From a virus: a stretch of DNA of 64,000 nt. This document shows, in pieces, positions 1-8,411 of this stretch. Each line of letters starts with the position of its first letter. Position 1 is the first letter of the stretch. The notes under the pieces are model-generated. The model did not search any database and had not been told where the DNA came from. It saw nothing but the letters and a program-made list of their open reading frames with translations. Made by a program: the position numbers and the translations under genes. The stretch is taken from positions 1-64,000 of IMG/VR virus record IMGVR_UViG_3300045800_000023. The stretch is one strand, 5' to 3'.

Positions 1-1029
1 TTGTGCTCTGGCACCATGAACTTGACCCTTCCGGGGGCTACAGGCTCTGGTCGACCTTTACGAGTTGTTTTTGACGCTGGTACTGTTGCTGTAACAATTG
101 TCCGCTCGGGCACAGATACCTTAGGCCGGTTCGCTGCCAACGTTACTGTTACTACTGTGGGGGATTCTGTTGTCGTAACTGACGTTGCGACCGGAAAGTG
201 GTCGTGGTCTTACGCCCCTGGTAGTGAGCTTCGCGAAGCGTGGGCATCTACTGCAACCGCAGCGGGGACTACTACGTTAACGAATCTTAGTCCAGGTGGC
301 CAAATATGGACCGGGAGCACCACACAGAGCGTAGTACTCCCCAACGCCACAACAATGTCTAAAGGCTGGTCGTTTCGTAACCAAAACACAAGCACCGGGT
401 ACGTGACATTGTTTGCCGCAGACGGCACCACGGTCCTAGGTTATTTGGCTCCTAGCCACTTAATGGAACTGGTGCTAACTGACAACGGTACCAGCAACGG
501 TACGTGGCAGGTAATTGGTCAGCAGACCTATTTCGCCGCAGCGACACCGGCTCAAACACCAACAGCGACCACTAGAACGTACATTACTGGCAGTTCCGTC
601 AAGGCTCCAGTATCAGGCCAATTTAAGATCGGGTCGACCGTTGTTTGGCGTTTTGAGATTGATAAAACAGCGGCGGGCACAGCGACGAGCACGTATGACA
701 TCTGCTTTGGTACCGCAGGTACTACGTCGGATACGGCAAGGGTATCGTTCACAAAACCAGCCGGAACAGCCGTAGCTGACAAGGCTTGGATTGAGGTTTC
801 ATTGACGATCAAAGGACCTCTGTCGGCAAGTTGTGTAGCTGTCGGTACTTTTCAGCTTACTCACAATCTAAGTGCCACGGGTCATGCTACGATTCCAGGC
901 GTCGTACTCAATGTCTCGTCCAGCACCTTTGACATTACAGCAGTCAACACTGTCGGCCTGTGTGTTACTTCGGGTACTGCGGATGCTCTTACAATTCAGC
1001 AAGTGGTGGTTGAGGGCAAGGGACTGTAA
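1..1029 (+). CDS. Virion protein, 3' part (tail-fibre-like)
   Basis: The frame is open from the first base, so the real start probably lies upstream; a TTG at base 1 is the only in-window alternative. About 342 residues are visible, low in charge and rich in Thr, Ser, Val, Ala and Gly, as in beta-structured phage appendages. Residues about 100-175 (core NQNTSTGYVTLF, then a TDNGTSNGTW segment) resemble modules common in phage tail fibres. No catalytic motif or membrane segment is visible. It ends 12 bases before the next long structural gene on the same strand. A fibre or appendage role is inferred from composition and context. Confidence 0.6.
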   Translation: MCSGTMNLTLPGATGSGRPLRVVFDAGTVAVTIVRSGTDTLGRFAANVTVTTVGDSVVVTDVATGKWSWSYAPGSELREAWASTATAAGTTTLTNLSPGGQIWTGSTTQSVVLPNATTMSKGWSFRNQNTSTGYVTLFAADGTTVLGYLAPSHLMELVLTDNGTSNGTWQVIGQQTYFAAATPAQTPTATTRTYITGSSVKAPVSGQFKIGSTVVWRFEIDKTAAGTATSTYDICFGTAGTTSDTARVSFTKPAGTAVADKAWIEVSLTIKGPLSASCVAVGTFQLTHNLSATGHATIPGVVLNVSSSTFDITAVNTVGLCVTSGTADALTIQQVVVEGKGL

Positions 1030-1041
1030 GGGTCATGCACC

Positions 1042-4000
1042 GTGGCTAACCCGTTTTCGGTAGAAATAGGCCACACTGGTGGGGTCTATTTTAACATAGA
1101 CTCTGCGCCGACAGGCGGAACAACGGTAGAGGTCTGGGTACAACCGATTAGTGTTAGTACAGATTACCCAATCGCCGCAGTACTACACGGAACAAATTGG
1201 TACGCCCACCTCGGAATCGCAAAAGCTGGCGGGAATCTAGTCGATATCTCTTTGCAGGTTTGGGATTTCCCAGGCTTCGGTAGTAACCATTACGTTTATG
1301 CCGCTTCTAACCTGGATGTTGGTACAGACGCCGCAGGTTGGTTTTGTTTAACTCTGCAAGCGGTTATTGGCAGTCCAAACTCGACATTTACGGGATGGAT
1401 GCGTCGTGGCCTTGCTGGCTCGACAACCCTACTGGGTACTCAATCCCTAGCGAACACCAGCTTTACTACGTCGGCTAGTGCTGTAGCCTCGGAAGTATCT
1501 AGCATAAGTATTGGCTACCTCAACAGCGACGCTGCTTGTGATCAAAACGTAGTTGCGGCCAAAGTTTATGCTGAGGCAACACAGCCCAGTCTCGCCACGT
1601 TAGACGCTCGTTCAGGGACGATGGCGGCAGACACTACGGCATGGGCCGATTGGTCGCTGACCTACACCTCTGGCGCCCCTGTAGTAGCTGATCAGAGTGG
1701 GCATAGTCGTCCTATAACTGCCGTAGGAACCATGCTCCAAGGAGCAGTGGGTCCGCTCGACCAGTCCACAGGGACTACTTATACCGAAGGGTTAAGCGAT
1801 TCTATAAGTGAATCTGAAGCCGTTGCGGTATTGGCATCGATGTCGGTGGCAATACTAGATGGTGCCACCGTTACTGAATACGGTGGTCCTGACGGTGGTC
1901 CTGTTGGTGGGTTTTTCCAGAGCAACTTTTTTCAGCCCAGCTTTTTTCAAGTATTTTCCGGAAGTGGAACAACTTACACGGAAGGTCTTGCTGATTCCGT
2001 TACAGTATCAGATAGCGAAGTCACTGGGGTTGTAGCTTCGGTTCCATTAGCCGATACCATAACGGTACTAGAATCGCTATCGGCTGGGTCAGGCGTCATA
2101 TTCAACTCGGCTTTGGGAGAGACCGTTGGGGTTGCCGAATCAGGTACTGTCGGCGAAATCGCAAATATATCTAAAATCGAAACTGTTTCGATAGTTGAAA
2201 GTCTCGGGATTATAGCGCGCAATGCCGTTGGCATTAACGAATCGGTATCCCTATCAGACTCTGTAACGGGAACCATCCCTGGAACAACGGTAGCCCCTTC
2301 ACTGGGGATGAACTCCTTTGCCATGAAGAGCGGGACGGCAACCACAACGTTGTCAGCTCCAGCAATTACAACACAAGTATCAGGTGGCACTATGCTCGTT
2401 GCCGTTACGCGGGGGCAATGGAGCATGGCTCAAGCCCCGACTGACAATAAAGGCAACGCCTACACAATTATCCAACCCCTCCAGACCTATCCAGACTACG
2501 TTGAATCTGGAGCAATTGTCTACGGCTGCATAAACGCTACTGGTGGAACTAACCACATTGTAACGGCGGGCAATGTTGGGGGTGATGAGTGCACAATGTT
2601 CGTCATTGCGGTGAACAATGCGAACGTAATCAACAATCACCAAGTTTTCGTAACCTCTAACACAACGCTCACGACCTTAAATTCTCCAAACGTCTCAACA
2701 ACTGGGGCAGGAACAATCGCTGTTTTTTGTTTCCCTGGAGGGGGAAACGGTCCTTCAACCTATTCCGCCAATAATGGATTTGCCGTGTTGGACCAGGCGG
2801 TCCCCGCTCCTTCCGGGTGGGTCCAAGGGGCCAGTGCGGCGCGGGACGTAGCTACGGCGGGTACGTACACCACTGCAATATCCTACGACGTAGCGCAAGA
2901 TGGATTCATAATTGCCGTAGCTGTACAAAGCAGCCTTTCAAGCTATTCCGCGCCTTTGGCGGATTCGTTAACGTTGACTGACGCATGTAGCCTTTTGGTC
3001 AATTTCGCTCCAGGGGTAGCGGAACTTGTTTCTCTAAGCGAAAACACCAGTGGGGCAGCTACGTTTCTTCAAGGAACCCCCGAGACCTTAAACCTGTCAG
3101 AGTCTTCTTTTGTGTCCATGATGGTCCCGACTTCAATTTCAGACGCAATTACCTCGAATGAAGCGTCTGGGGTTTTGGCCAATTTCATCCAAGGTCCTGG
3201 GGAGGTAGTTAGCCTAACAGACCTTTTGTCGCCATACAGCATAATTCCTATCGGCATTTCTGATTCAGAATCGGAAGTGGAGTCGTTAGGGGTGGTCAGC
3301 GCCGCCTCGGTTCCTTTGAATGAGTCGGTCTCTGAAATTGAATCCGTTAGCGTGTACTCTCAGATCTCCCAAGCTCTTGTCGATTCTGTAGCTGCTATCG
3401 AGGTAGTAGTAGCCGGGCTGTCTTACTCGGTACCTTTAACCGACCTGGAAACATTTTCTGAATCAATATCCCCCAAACTCAACTTCATCTTAGGGGTAGC
3501 TGACAGTCTTGCCAATAGTGAGTCATTAGGCACCTCGACCGTTTCCCCGATAACACTGCAAGAATCTATTGCTTCACTAGAGTCAATTCAGGCTGTTATT
3601 GTTGGGACGCTACTACTTGCTGCCTTAAGCGAGACCGTAAATACCAGTGAATCTGTAAGCAATGCCTTTGTAGGTCAGGCCGTATTGAACGAAACCCTGG
3701 CCCTTGTTGACTCACTGTCCTCGATCGCTTCTTTTATTGTTGGGGTGTCAGAGCCGGTGGCTTTAGCTGAGGCCTTGTTGGCTGGGCTTTCGTTTGGGGT
3801 TCCTGTAGCTGAAGGGGTAGCTGTTAGCGAAGCTGTAGGTGACCGAGGGATATTTGCTCCTTCCATTACTGACGCTATGCTTCTTAACGAAGGGGTTGTA
3901 TCTGGGGTTCAGTTTGTAGTAAACGAGACCGATAGCGTCAACAGCTCAGAAAGTCTGTTAGCGTCAAGCATTATAACAATAGCTTTGTCTGAAGGCGAAA

Positions 4001-4299
4001 CTTTTGCCGAAGCACTAGGCCTAATCTCCTCGATGCGGGTTCAATTGGCCGAGACCATTACTCCCGTAGAACAAGTCCAGATTGTTGCCAGGACCATTAC
4101 AGCCGTAGCAGAAGCTTTAGACATTACAGAACGAGTCGCGGCCACCATAGTCGGGGCCGGTGGTTTTGGCGGACGTATTCTTGTCAATGGCGCCTGGAGA
4201 ATTGTGGTCAGTGCTTCTATTCTTGTCAATGGCTCCTGGCGGCAAATATCATCTGGATATGTACAAAAGAGCGGGGCCTGGCGCTCGATTACAAGCTAG
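1042..4299 (+). CDS. Large repetitive tail-fibre-like protein
   Basis: This 1085-residue protein starts at GTG, with AAGGG about 9 bases upstream. Residues 1-240 look like a LamG/concanavalin-type beta-sandwich. Most of the rest consists of degenerate units of about 25-35 residues with cores such as ESLS, ESVSLSDS and LSETV, interrupted near residues 415-640 by a distinct beta-rich domain. The C-terminus carries three short NG/SG-[AS]-W-R motifs (NGAWR, NGSWR, SGAWR), a tip pattern seen in phage fibre proteins. There is no signal peptide. The size, repeats and position after another structural gene suggest an elongated fibre or surface appendage; receptor specificity cannot be read. Confidence 0.65.
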   Translation: MANPFSVEIGHTGGVYFNIDSAPTGGTTVEVWVQPISVSTDYPIAAVLHGTNWYAHLGIAKAGGNLVDISLQVWDFPGFGSNHYVYAASNLDVGTDAAGWFCLTLQAVIGSPNSTFTGWMRRGLAGSTTLLGTQSLANTSFTTSASAVASEVSSISIGYLNSDAACDQNVVAAKVYAEATQPSLATLDARSGTMAADTTAWADWSLTYTSGAPVVADQSGHSRPITAVGTMLQGAVGPLDQSTGTTYTEGLSDSISESEAVAVLASMSVAILDGATVTEYGGPDGGPVGGFFQSNFFQPSFFQVFSGSGTTYTEGLADSVTVSDSEVTGVVASVPLADTITVLESLSAGSGVIFNSALGETVGVAESGTVGEIANISKIETVSIVESLGIIARNAVGINESVSLSDSVTGTIPGTTVAPSLGMNSFAMKSGTATTTLSAPAITTQVSGGTMLVAVTRGQWSMAQAPTDNKGNAYTIIQPLQTYPDYVESGAIVYGCINATGGTNHIVTAGNVGGDECTMFVIAVNNANVINNHQVFVTSNTTLTTLNSPNVSTTGAGTIAVFCFPGGGNGPSTYSANNGFAVLDQAVPAPSGWVQGASAARDVATAGTYTTAISYDVAQDGFIIAVAVQSSLSSYSAPLADSLTLTDACSLLVNFAPGVAELVSLSENTSGAATFLQGTPETLNLSESSFVSMMVPTSISDAITSNEASGVLANFIQGPGEVVSLTDLLSPYSIIPIGISDSESEVESLGVVSAASVPLNESVSEIESVSVYSQISQALVDSVAAIEVVVAGLSYSVPLTDLETFSESISPKLNFILGVADSLANSESLGTSTVSPITLQESIASLESIQAVIVGTLLLAALSETVNTSESVSNAFVGQAVLNETLALVDSLSSIASFIVGVSEPVALAEALLAGLSFGVPVAEGVAVSEAVGDRGIFAPSITDAMLLNEGVVSGVQFVVNETDSVNSSESLLASSIITIALSEGETFAEALGLISSMRVQLAETITPVEQVQIVARTITAVAEALDITERVAATIVGAGGFGGRILVNGAWRIVVSASILVNGSWRQISSGYVQKSGAWRSITS

Positions 4300-4795
4300 G
4301 TCTTTCGTCTAGGCACCCAAACCCTCCCATAGAGTAGTAAACGGGCTTAGAATCGCTCCTGGGGGCCAATAGAGCCATCACAGCAGCCAGGTGGACTTTC
4401 TTCTGGTTTGATTCACTTTCGTGGACTTCAAAATAGAAAATCACGGGGGTCTCAAACCTCTTTAACGTTTTGAGCCAATGGGAAGGCTGGGCTGGTTCGA
4501 TAGTCAGCTCAGGGTGTCGTTCCATACGCCTCCTGGATTTGTACGTAAGCTTAGGGGCGTAGTTTGGGTCTAGCCTAGCAGCAATCTCCTTGCGGAAGCT
4601 TTCGAGGCTTAAATCGCGTTTAGATTGGTTGCAATCGTAACACGCCGGGTTGAGGTTCTTGATTCCCCACGTACCACCCTTGGCTTCTGGGTTGATATGG
4701 TCTAACGTAAAAATGGCAGATGGCTCACCGCAGTAAGAACATCTGCCATTGTATTTGTCGTATATTTTTTGTCGTTTGGTTGGGCCGGGTCTCAT
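4289..4795 (-). CDS. HNH endonuclease
   Basis: This 168-residue protein has a classical HNH nuclease core: CSYCGEPS, then LDHINPEAKGG, then NLNPACYDCNQSK, giving two zinc-binding CxxC pairs around the DH catalytic motif. The motif lies in the N-terminal half; the C-terminal half is unassigned. It may be a homing endonuclease or a replication/packaging nicking enzyme; the sequence does not decide. It converges with, and overlaps by 11 bases, the preceding fibre gene. A sigma70-like promoter ends 7 bases before the ATG, so the mRNA is probably leaderless or nearly so. Confidence 0.85.
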   Translation of the reverse strand: MRPGPTKRQKIYDKYNGRCSYCGEPSAIFTLDHINPEAKGGTWGIKNLNPACYDCNQSKRDLSLESFRKEIAARLDPNYAPKLTYKSRRRMERHPELTIEPAQPSHWLKTLKRFETPVIFYFEVHESESNQKKVHLAAVMALLAPRSDSKPVYYSMGGFGCLDERPSL

Positions 4796-4802
4796 TCCCT
4801 TT

Positions 4803-4830
4803 AAGGTAACATATCTACACCCTCTGTCAA
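4803..4830 (-). promoter_or_regulatory. sigma70-like promoter of the HNH gene
   Basis: On the minus strand TTGACA and TACCTT are separated by 16 bases. The -10 box ends 7 bases before the ATG, leaving almost no 5' leader. Confidence 0.65.
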
Positions 4831-4832
4831 CA

Positions 4833-5882
4833 CTATTCTACCTTGCGACGGAACTTCTTGAACTTGGCACAGTGGGCGCCAACGAAGGGCCGATATCCTA
4901 GCTGCATTTGTTTAGTTGGACTATACAATTGGCCGATAGGACCGTAAACAGGCTCTTCCCCGTTAAAGCTGATAACCATTTCGTCAGTATCCGCAATATC
5001 TTCCAATTCTTTAAGGAACCGGTACTTCGTCTCAGGGGTCTTTTCGAGCTTAATTACCTCAAGTTCGTCTGCCCAGAACCAGCCCTGGACATACTTTTCT
5101 TTATCTTGCGGTGTGTCGTATTTGATAAGATAGGCCTTCTTGCCATTGATCCTCTTGAAGTTGTTGGCAAATCCAATAACCCCATAAAATCTAGAAGACT
5201 TATCTGACACGATAACTCTTAGGTAAGAGTAACGATGCTCCTTGACCTCAGGCTGTTCATACTTGTAATCGGCTGGGACCTTGCGGCGGAAAGAGAACTT
5301 TGACGATTCAAACATATAATCGTTCACAGCTTTACCAAGGAAACCGTTATGGCTTTGTAGCGGTACCCACCCCCTCTGCTTCTCAAAAAACCAGAAAAAT
5401 TCATCCCCTTCTTTAAACTTTTCCCCGGCCTTAAGGGGCCGATACTTTTGGACCACTGGGGCCGGTGGGATTGCAACCGGTTGAATCAAGCGCTTGGCTT
5501 CAAGTGTCTTAATGCGTCGACGCTCGCATTTACCTGCCTCGTCGGCACGGTTTGCCTTGTTTCCAAGACAGTGTACAGGCATCAGCTCCCATTTGCCACG
5601 ATAGAACCACTCGTCCCCTGATTCAAAGACCTCCCCCTCCTTGAGATAACGGTATTGGGGCTGTTCGACCTTGAGGGGGCGGCGGAAGGTTAGCTTGGCC
5701 GTATGTCGTTCAATACCCACCTTTTTTCCGACGGTGGTTAAACATGTGGACCACCATGGGCAGGCCACGAGGGTTCCCAACTCGTCAGTAAAAACAAAAC
5801 TATCCCCCTTCTTGACAATTTCTCCTTTGCTGAGGTAACGGTAGCCTGGGTCACACTTTGGTCGGTCGATCTTTTTGCTCAT
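4833..5882 (-). CDS. GE..GDE repeat-family protein, copy 1
   Basis: This 349-residue protein has several copies of a module of about 50-60 residues opening with Y-R-x-L-x-x-G-E-x-[FIV]-x-x-G-D (YRYLSKGEIVKKGD, YRYLKEGEVFESGD, YRPLKAGEKFKEGD) and closing with an F/Y-R-R motif. A segment near residues 210-280 resembles small beta-barrel modules, and the last module is degenerate. The start was set at the ATG at 5882 because AAAGGAGACACC directly precedes it. Four paralogues occur in this window, all on the minus strand. Function is unknown; a small-beta binding module is a guess. Confidence 0.7.
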   Translation of the reverse strand: MSKKIDRPKCDPGYRYLSKGEIVKKGDSFVFTDELGTLVACPWWSTCLTTVGKKVGIERHTAKLTFRRPLKVEQPQYRYLKEGEVFESGDEWFYRGKWELMPVHCLGNKANRADEAGKCERRRIKTLEAKRLIQPVAIPPAPVVQKYRPLKAGEKFKEGDEFFWFFEKQRGWVPLQSHNGFLGKAVNDYMFESSKFSFRRKVPADYKYEQPEVKEHRYSYLRVIVSDKSSRFYGVIGFANNFKRINGKKAYLIKYDTPQDKEKYVQGWFWADELEVIKLEKTPETKYRFLKELEDIADTDEMVISFNGEEPVYGPIGQLYSPTKQMQLGYRPFVGAHCAKFKKFRRKVE

Positions 5883-5908
5883 GGTGTCTCCTTTGTGAAG
5901 TTTCAAGA

Positions 5909-5936
5909 ATGGTACTACTTTTCAAAAGTTTGTCAA
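5909..5936 (-). promoter_or_regulatory. sigma70-like promoter upstream of repeat-family copy 1
   Basis: On the minus strand TTGACA, a 16-base spacer and TACCAT lie 26 bases before the ATG at 5882. Unlike several other promoters here it leaves a leader containing AAAGGAG. Confidence 0.6.
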
Positions 5937-5950
5937 TTGTTATTTTTATG

Positions 5951-5978
5951 TTGACTTTTTAACACAACGATATATAAT
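5951..5978 (+). promoter_or_regulatory. Strong sigma70-like promoter, leaderless
   Basis: TTGACT and a perfect TATAAT are separated by 16 bases. The ATG of the next gene begins 8 bases after the -10 box, so transcription is expected to start at or just before the start codon. It is the only early-type promoter I see on the plus strand. Confidence 0.75.
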
Positions 5979-5986
5979 GATAGGTT

Positions 5987-6202
5987 ATGAAGATTGTTAA
6001 AGTTGGCCCATATGTGTCAAAAGGGGTTTTGGAGTGGTGGGAAAAGCCTTTGTATTCTTGGCCTATTGTGTCAATTACCCGTTGGTGGAACTATAGACGC
6101 CTTGGTCACAATCTTGAAAAAGCATTTCAAAAAAGCGTAGCAGAAGTTACACGAACAGGCAAGAACATTGAACAACTGAATGAGGAAAGAAATGAAAACT
6201 AA
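5987..6202 (+). CDS. Hypothetical 71-residue protein
   Basis: A small basic, Trp-rich protein of unknown function (motifs WWEKPLYSWP and RWWNYRR). No signal peptide or domain is recognised. It is the first gene of a plus-strand run of small genes and is driven by a consensus promoter with essentially no leader. The next gene starts inside its last codons, which suggests translational coupling. Confidence 0.6.
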   Translation: MKIVKVGPYVSKGVLEWWEKPLYSWPIVSITRWWNYRRLGHNLEKAFQKSVAEVTRTGKNIEQLNEERNEN

Positions 6203-6584
6203 ACAAATTCCATATGTCTGCCCAGTGTGTCATGGAAGCGGGAACGGTCCCCTGACTGACGGAACCTCAACCCTACCACCAAAATGCAAGGCCTGCGGTG
6301 GAGCTTGCGTTTTATGGGGCACCGAAACAGACGACACTATCGACCTTAGCAAGACATTTCCTCAGCCCACCCTAGCGCCTGTAGAGAATCCTTGGACAAT
6401 AAACCCATATGAGCCCTATGTGCCACTTTCCCCTTATTGGTGGCAAGGACTTTACTATGGAGATCCTGTTTGGAAGCCTAGTGTTACTTGGTGCGCTACG
6501 AACACCCCAGTTTTGAAAAATCGCTCCAAGGTAATCAAACAAGAAGACTACCCCCAGTACGATTTGAGCAACTTCGGATATTAA
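6192..6584 (+). CDS. Zinc-finger-like small protein (DnaJ-type CxxCxGxG)
   Basis: This 130-residue protein has an N-terminal CPVCHGSG...CKACGG pair, the CxxCxGxG pattern of DnaJ-type zinc fingers, expected to bind one zinc. The remainder is Pro/Trp/Tyr-rich with no recognised fold. The ATG at 6192 is preferred over 6180 because GAGGAAAGA lies just before it. It overlaps the end of the upstream gene, and its stop codon abuts the next ATG. Function is unknown. Confidence 0.6.
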   Translation: MKTKQIPYVCPVCHGSGNGPLTDGTSTLPPKCKACGGACVLWGTETDDTIDLSKTFPQPTLAPVENPWTINPYEPYVPLSPYWWQGLYYGDPVWKPSVTWCATNTPVLKNRSKVIKQEDYPQYDLSNFGY

Positions 6585-6875
6585 ATGGCCGAAAAGATTG
6601 TCCAAATAATGCCCTGCCAGCCAGAGGTAAGGATAGCTATGTATGATTCTGGAAACGTTTCATTACATAAGCCTACATGTCTGGCTTTAGTCGAACGTGG
6701 CGCCATCCAAGAGGTCGTCTACCTAGAAATGGTTGACAATACAATCGAACAGGTAGATACTGCTAGTAAATTGTTTTTGGGCTTTGTAGAGGAAGAGGAT
6801 TTTGCCTCGATAAGCGCCCTAGAACAAGTTGCCCAAACCAGATATCAAAAGGAACAGAGTGTCAAACCAAAGTAA
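6585..6875 (+). CDS. Hypothetical 96-residue protein
   Basis: No family recognised. The protein is acidic and soluble-looking, without membrane segments. Its ATG follows the previous stop codon immediately (TAAATG), so it is probably coupled to the zinc-finger gene upstream. The next reading frame starts inside its 3' end. Confidence 0.55.
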   Translation: MAEKIVQIMPCQPEVRIAMYDSGNVSLHKPTCLALVERGAIQEVVYLEMVDNTIEQVDTASKLFLGFVEEEDFASISALEQVAQTRYQKEQSVKPK

Positions 6876-7200
6876 TAATTTTTGCACCCCACCAGAGTTA
6901 ATCCAACCAATCAAGGAATTCTGGGGAGGAAAGATAGACTTAGACCCATGTAGCAACAGAAACAGTTTAGTTAAGGCTGAGACTGAGACTGAGACTGAGT
7001 GGGCACTACCTACTGACAGCTTAAGGCAACCTTGGGCCATTAAACAACCCGTAACTACCGTTTTCGTCAATCCTCCTTATGGGCCTTATTGGTTGTCAAG
7101 CGATGGCAGGACTTGTCTGTCACCTAAGGAGTACGGGGCACACTTTGAAAGCCCAGCTCCTCTAGGCAATGGGAATGTGTCGAGTGTGGGATGCTTGTAA
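6859..7200 (+). pseudogene. Truncated phage-type DNA N6-adenine methyltransferase
   Basis: The first half matches the phage Dam-type methyltransferase family: FCTPPELIQPIKEFW, then IDLDPCSN, then the catalytic NPPYG motif near residue 75. Family members normally continue for another 80 or more residues, but here the frame changes character just after NPPYGPYW and stops about 40 residues later. The GTG at 6859 with AAAGGA upstream is a better start than the TTG at 6829. A (GAGACT)-like short repeat encodes ETETETE inside it. I read this as a deletion-truncated gene joined to part of the following reading frame, probably inactive. Confidence 0.6.
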
Positions 7201-7325
7201 TCGGGTTTGGCTTAGAACCACCAGACGGATGCGCCAATTGTAATAGTCAACCTCGTCTAATGGAAGTGGTTAAAATTTCGCAGGCATCTGGTCTCAGAAC
7301 CATTACCGCCAGGTGGAAACTATGA
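7149..7325 (+). pseudogene. Zinc-ribbon reading frame without a start codon
   Basis: From about 7170 this frame encodes WECVECGMLVIG followed by GCANCN, two CxxC pairs typical of a zinc ribbon, and ends in TGA overlapping the next ATG (ATGA). No ATG, GTG or TTG precedes the first CxxC after the upstream stop at 7146-7148. It could be joined to the methyltransferase-fragment frame by a single base near 7167-7170. The zinc motif and coupled stop argue that it was, or still is, coding. Confidence 0.5.
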
Positions 7326-7609
7326 AATATTATCACATTGCGTTCAACACACCGTTGGGGCCTGGTACCTACTTCTACCGGGGCGAGAGTCATCCGTTCA
7401 TGCCAAAAGAGTACGATGAAAGAACGTCGAAGTTAGCTAATAGTTTGAGTATCCAATATGCTAAACAAATCAGCCCTACTTCAATTATTTATATGTCTGT
7501 TATTGAGCTGCCCATTGACGTAGCTAGGGCCAGGTGGCCAGAGGATTTTAAAAGGCCAGAACCCCTATATAACAATATTCTTCCTCCGATTCATTCTGCG
7601 GTGGGATAA
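7322..7609 (+). CDS. Hypothetical 95-residue protein
   Basis: Family not recognised. The ATG at 7322 is chosen over the GTG at 7313 because AGGTGG lies just upstream. The N-terminus reads MKYYHIAFNTPLG, suggesting a small globular enzyme-like or adaptor protein. The stop codon overlaps the next start (TAATG), indicating coupling to the damaged zinc-protein gene downstream. Confidence 0.55.
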   Translation: MKYYHIAFNTPLGPGTYFYRGESHPFMPKEYDERTSKLANSLSIQYAKQISPTSIIYMSVIELPIDVARARWPEDFKRPEPLYNNILPPIHSAVG

Positions 7610-7795
7610 TGAAAATACTATCCAAAGGTCTACCCTTGTAGAGAGTGCGGCCTGTTGCGGTCTCTCCCAAGTATTGCAGCCAATTGTAAACATGAAGTCT
7701 GGTCTAAGAAATTTAATTCGCCGCCGCGTGGATTTCCTCCCAAGATGCCTAAAATCGTTTCTGGTAAGTATTATCTGTCTCCGGTAAAGCTTTAG
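7609..7795 (+). pseudogene. Frameshifted small zinc-binding protein
   Basis: The ATG at 7609 overlaps the previous stop but hits a stop after 10 codons. If one A is removed from AAAA at 7612-7615, the frame continues for about 60 residues (MKYYPKVYPCRECGL, later ANCKHE) to the TAG at 7793, with a C-x-x-C...C-x-H zinc-ligand pattern. The downstream frame is open from 7613 and has no start codon of its own. This is either a true one-base insertion, a homopolymer sequencing error, or a frameshift site. Confidence 0.5.
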
Positions 7796-7810
7796 TATCT
7801 GTCGGGTACC

Positions 7811-7816
7811 AATCTT
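7811..7816 (+). promoter_or_regulatory. Late-type AATCTT element before the matrixin-like gene
   Basis: CCAATCTT lies 9 bases before the ATG at 7826, with no Shine-Dalgarno sequence between them. It is one of 13 similar elements upstream of plus-strand genes. Confidence 0.45.
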
Positions 7817-7825
7817 CCCAGTACG

Positions 7826-8389
7826 ATGACCGGTGAAGTACAGGACGAATTTGATCAAAGCGTAACGAAACCTCTTCCTAGGAAGGTGGTTGGCAGCGCA
7901 TTAGGGCGGTTCTGGCCTGATATGCTTTTGCCGCTCCGCGTCTTGTATTCGCCACTTCTAAGGCTTCGGTTCCGCTCTACGTTTGCTTGTTGTGCCCATC
8001 AGGTCAACTTGGCTTGCGGTAGGATGATTCTAAGTGACCCTGAAGAGGCCCAGAATCGTTTTGCGGTGGAAGTGGAACAGTTCAATCTTGTTCCACCTTT
8101 AGGAATCGTCTACGTTCAAGACTCCCAATGGCGTAAGGCTACGGTCGGCGCTGTGCAGTTGTTTGAGGACGAACAGGGCGTCTTAGCTTCTGCTATTGTT
8201 AGACTTCCTGAGTCAGAAACGACGCCTCACCTAACGCTCGGAGTTACGATTCATGAAATCTGCCATCTCCTTGGGCTTACCCATAATGACGATCCTGGTT
8301 CGGTGATGTACTCTACCCCAAGCGTCAGACCTCAGATACTTTCCGATTATGACGCAGGAGTTCTAAAGAGGATCTACGGCAAGCATTAA
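7826..8389 (+). CDS. Matrixin-like zinc metalloprotease
   Basis: This 187-residue protein ends in a metzincin signature: HEICHLLGLTH (HExxHxxGxxH, about residues 143-153), then SVMY as the Met-turn. The three histidines would bind zinc and the glutamate is the catalytic base. The N-terminal 60 residues are basic and hydrophobic but form no clear signal peptide. In phages such proteases are rare; roles could be virion maturation or attack on a host surface protein. It opens a plus-strand block with an AATCTT element, so late expression is inferred. Confidence 0.75.
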   Translation: MTGEVQDEFDQSVTKPLPRKVVGSALGRFWPDMLLPLRVLYSPLLRLRFRSTFACCAHQVNLACGRMILSDPEEAQNRFAVEVEQFNLVPPLGIVYVQDSQWRKATVGAVQLFEDEQGVLASAIVRLPESETTPHLTLGVTIHEICHLLGLTHNDDPGSVMYSTPSVRPQILSDYDAGVLKRIYGKH

Positions 8390-8393
8390 TCTT
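8388..8393 (+). promoter_or_regulatory. Late-type AATCTT element (distal)
   Basis: AATCTT overlaps the stop codon of the metalloprotease gene and lies 18 bases before the next ATG, farther than at other sites. It may be functional or chance. Confidence 0.3.
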
Positions 8394-8411
8394 TAGGCAG
8401 TAGGACTTGAC

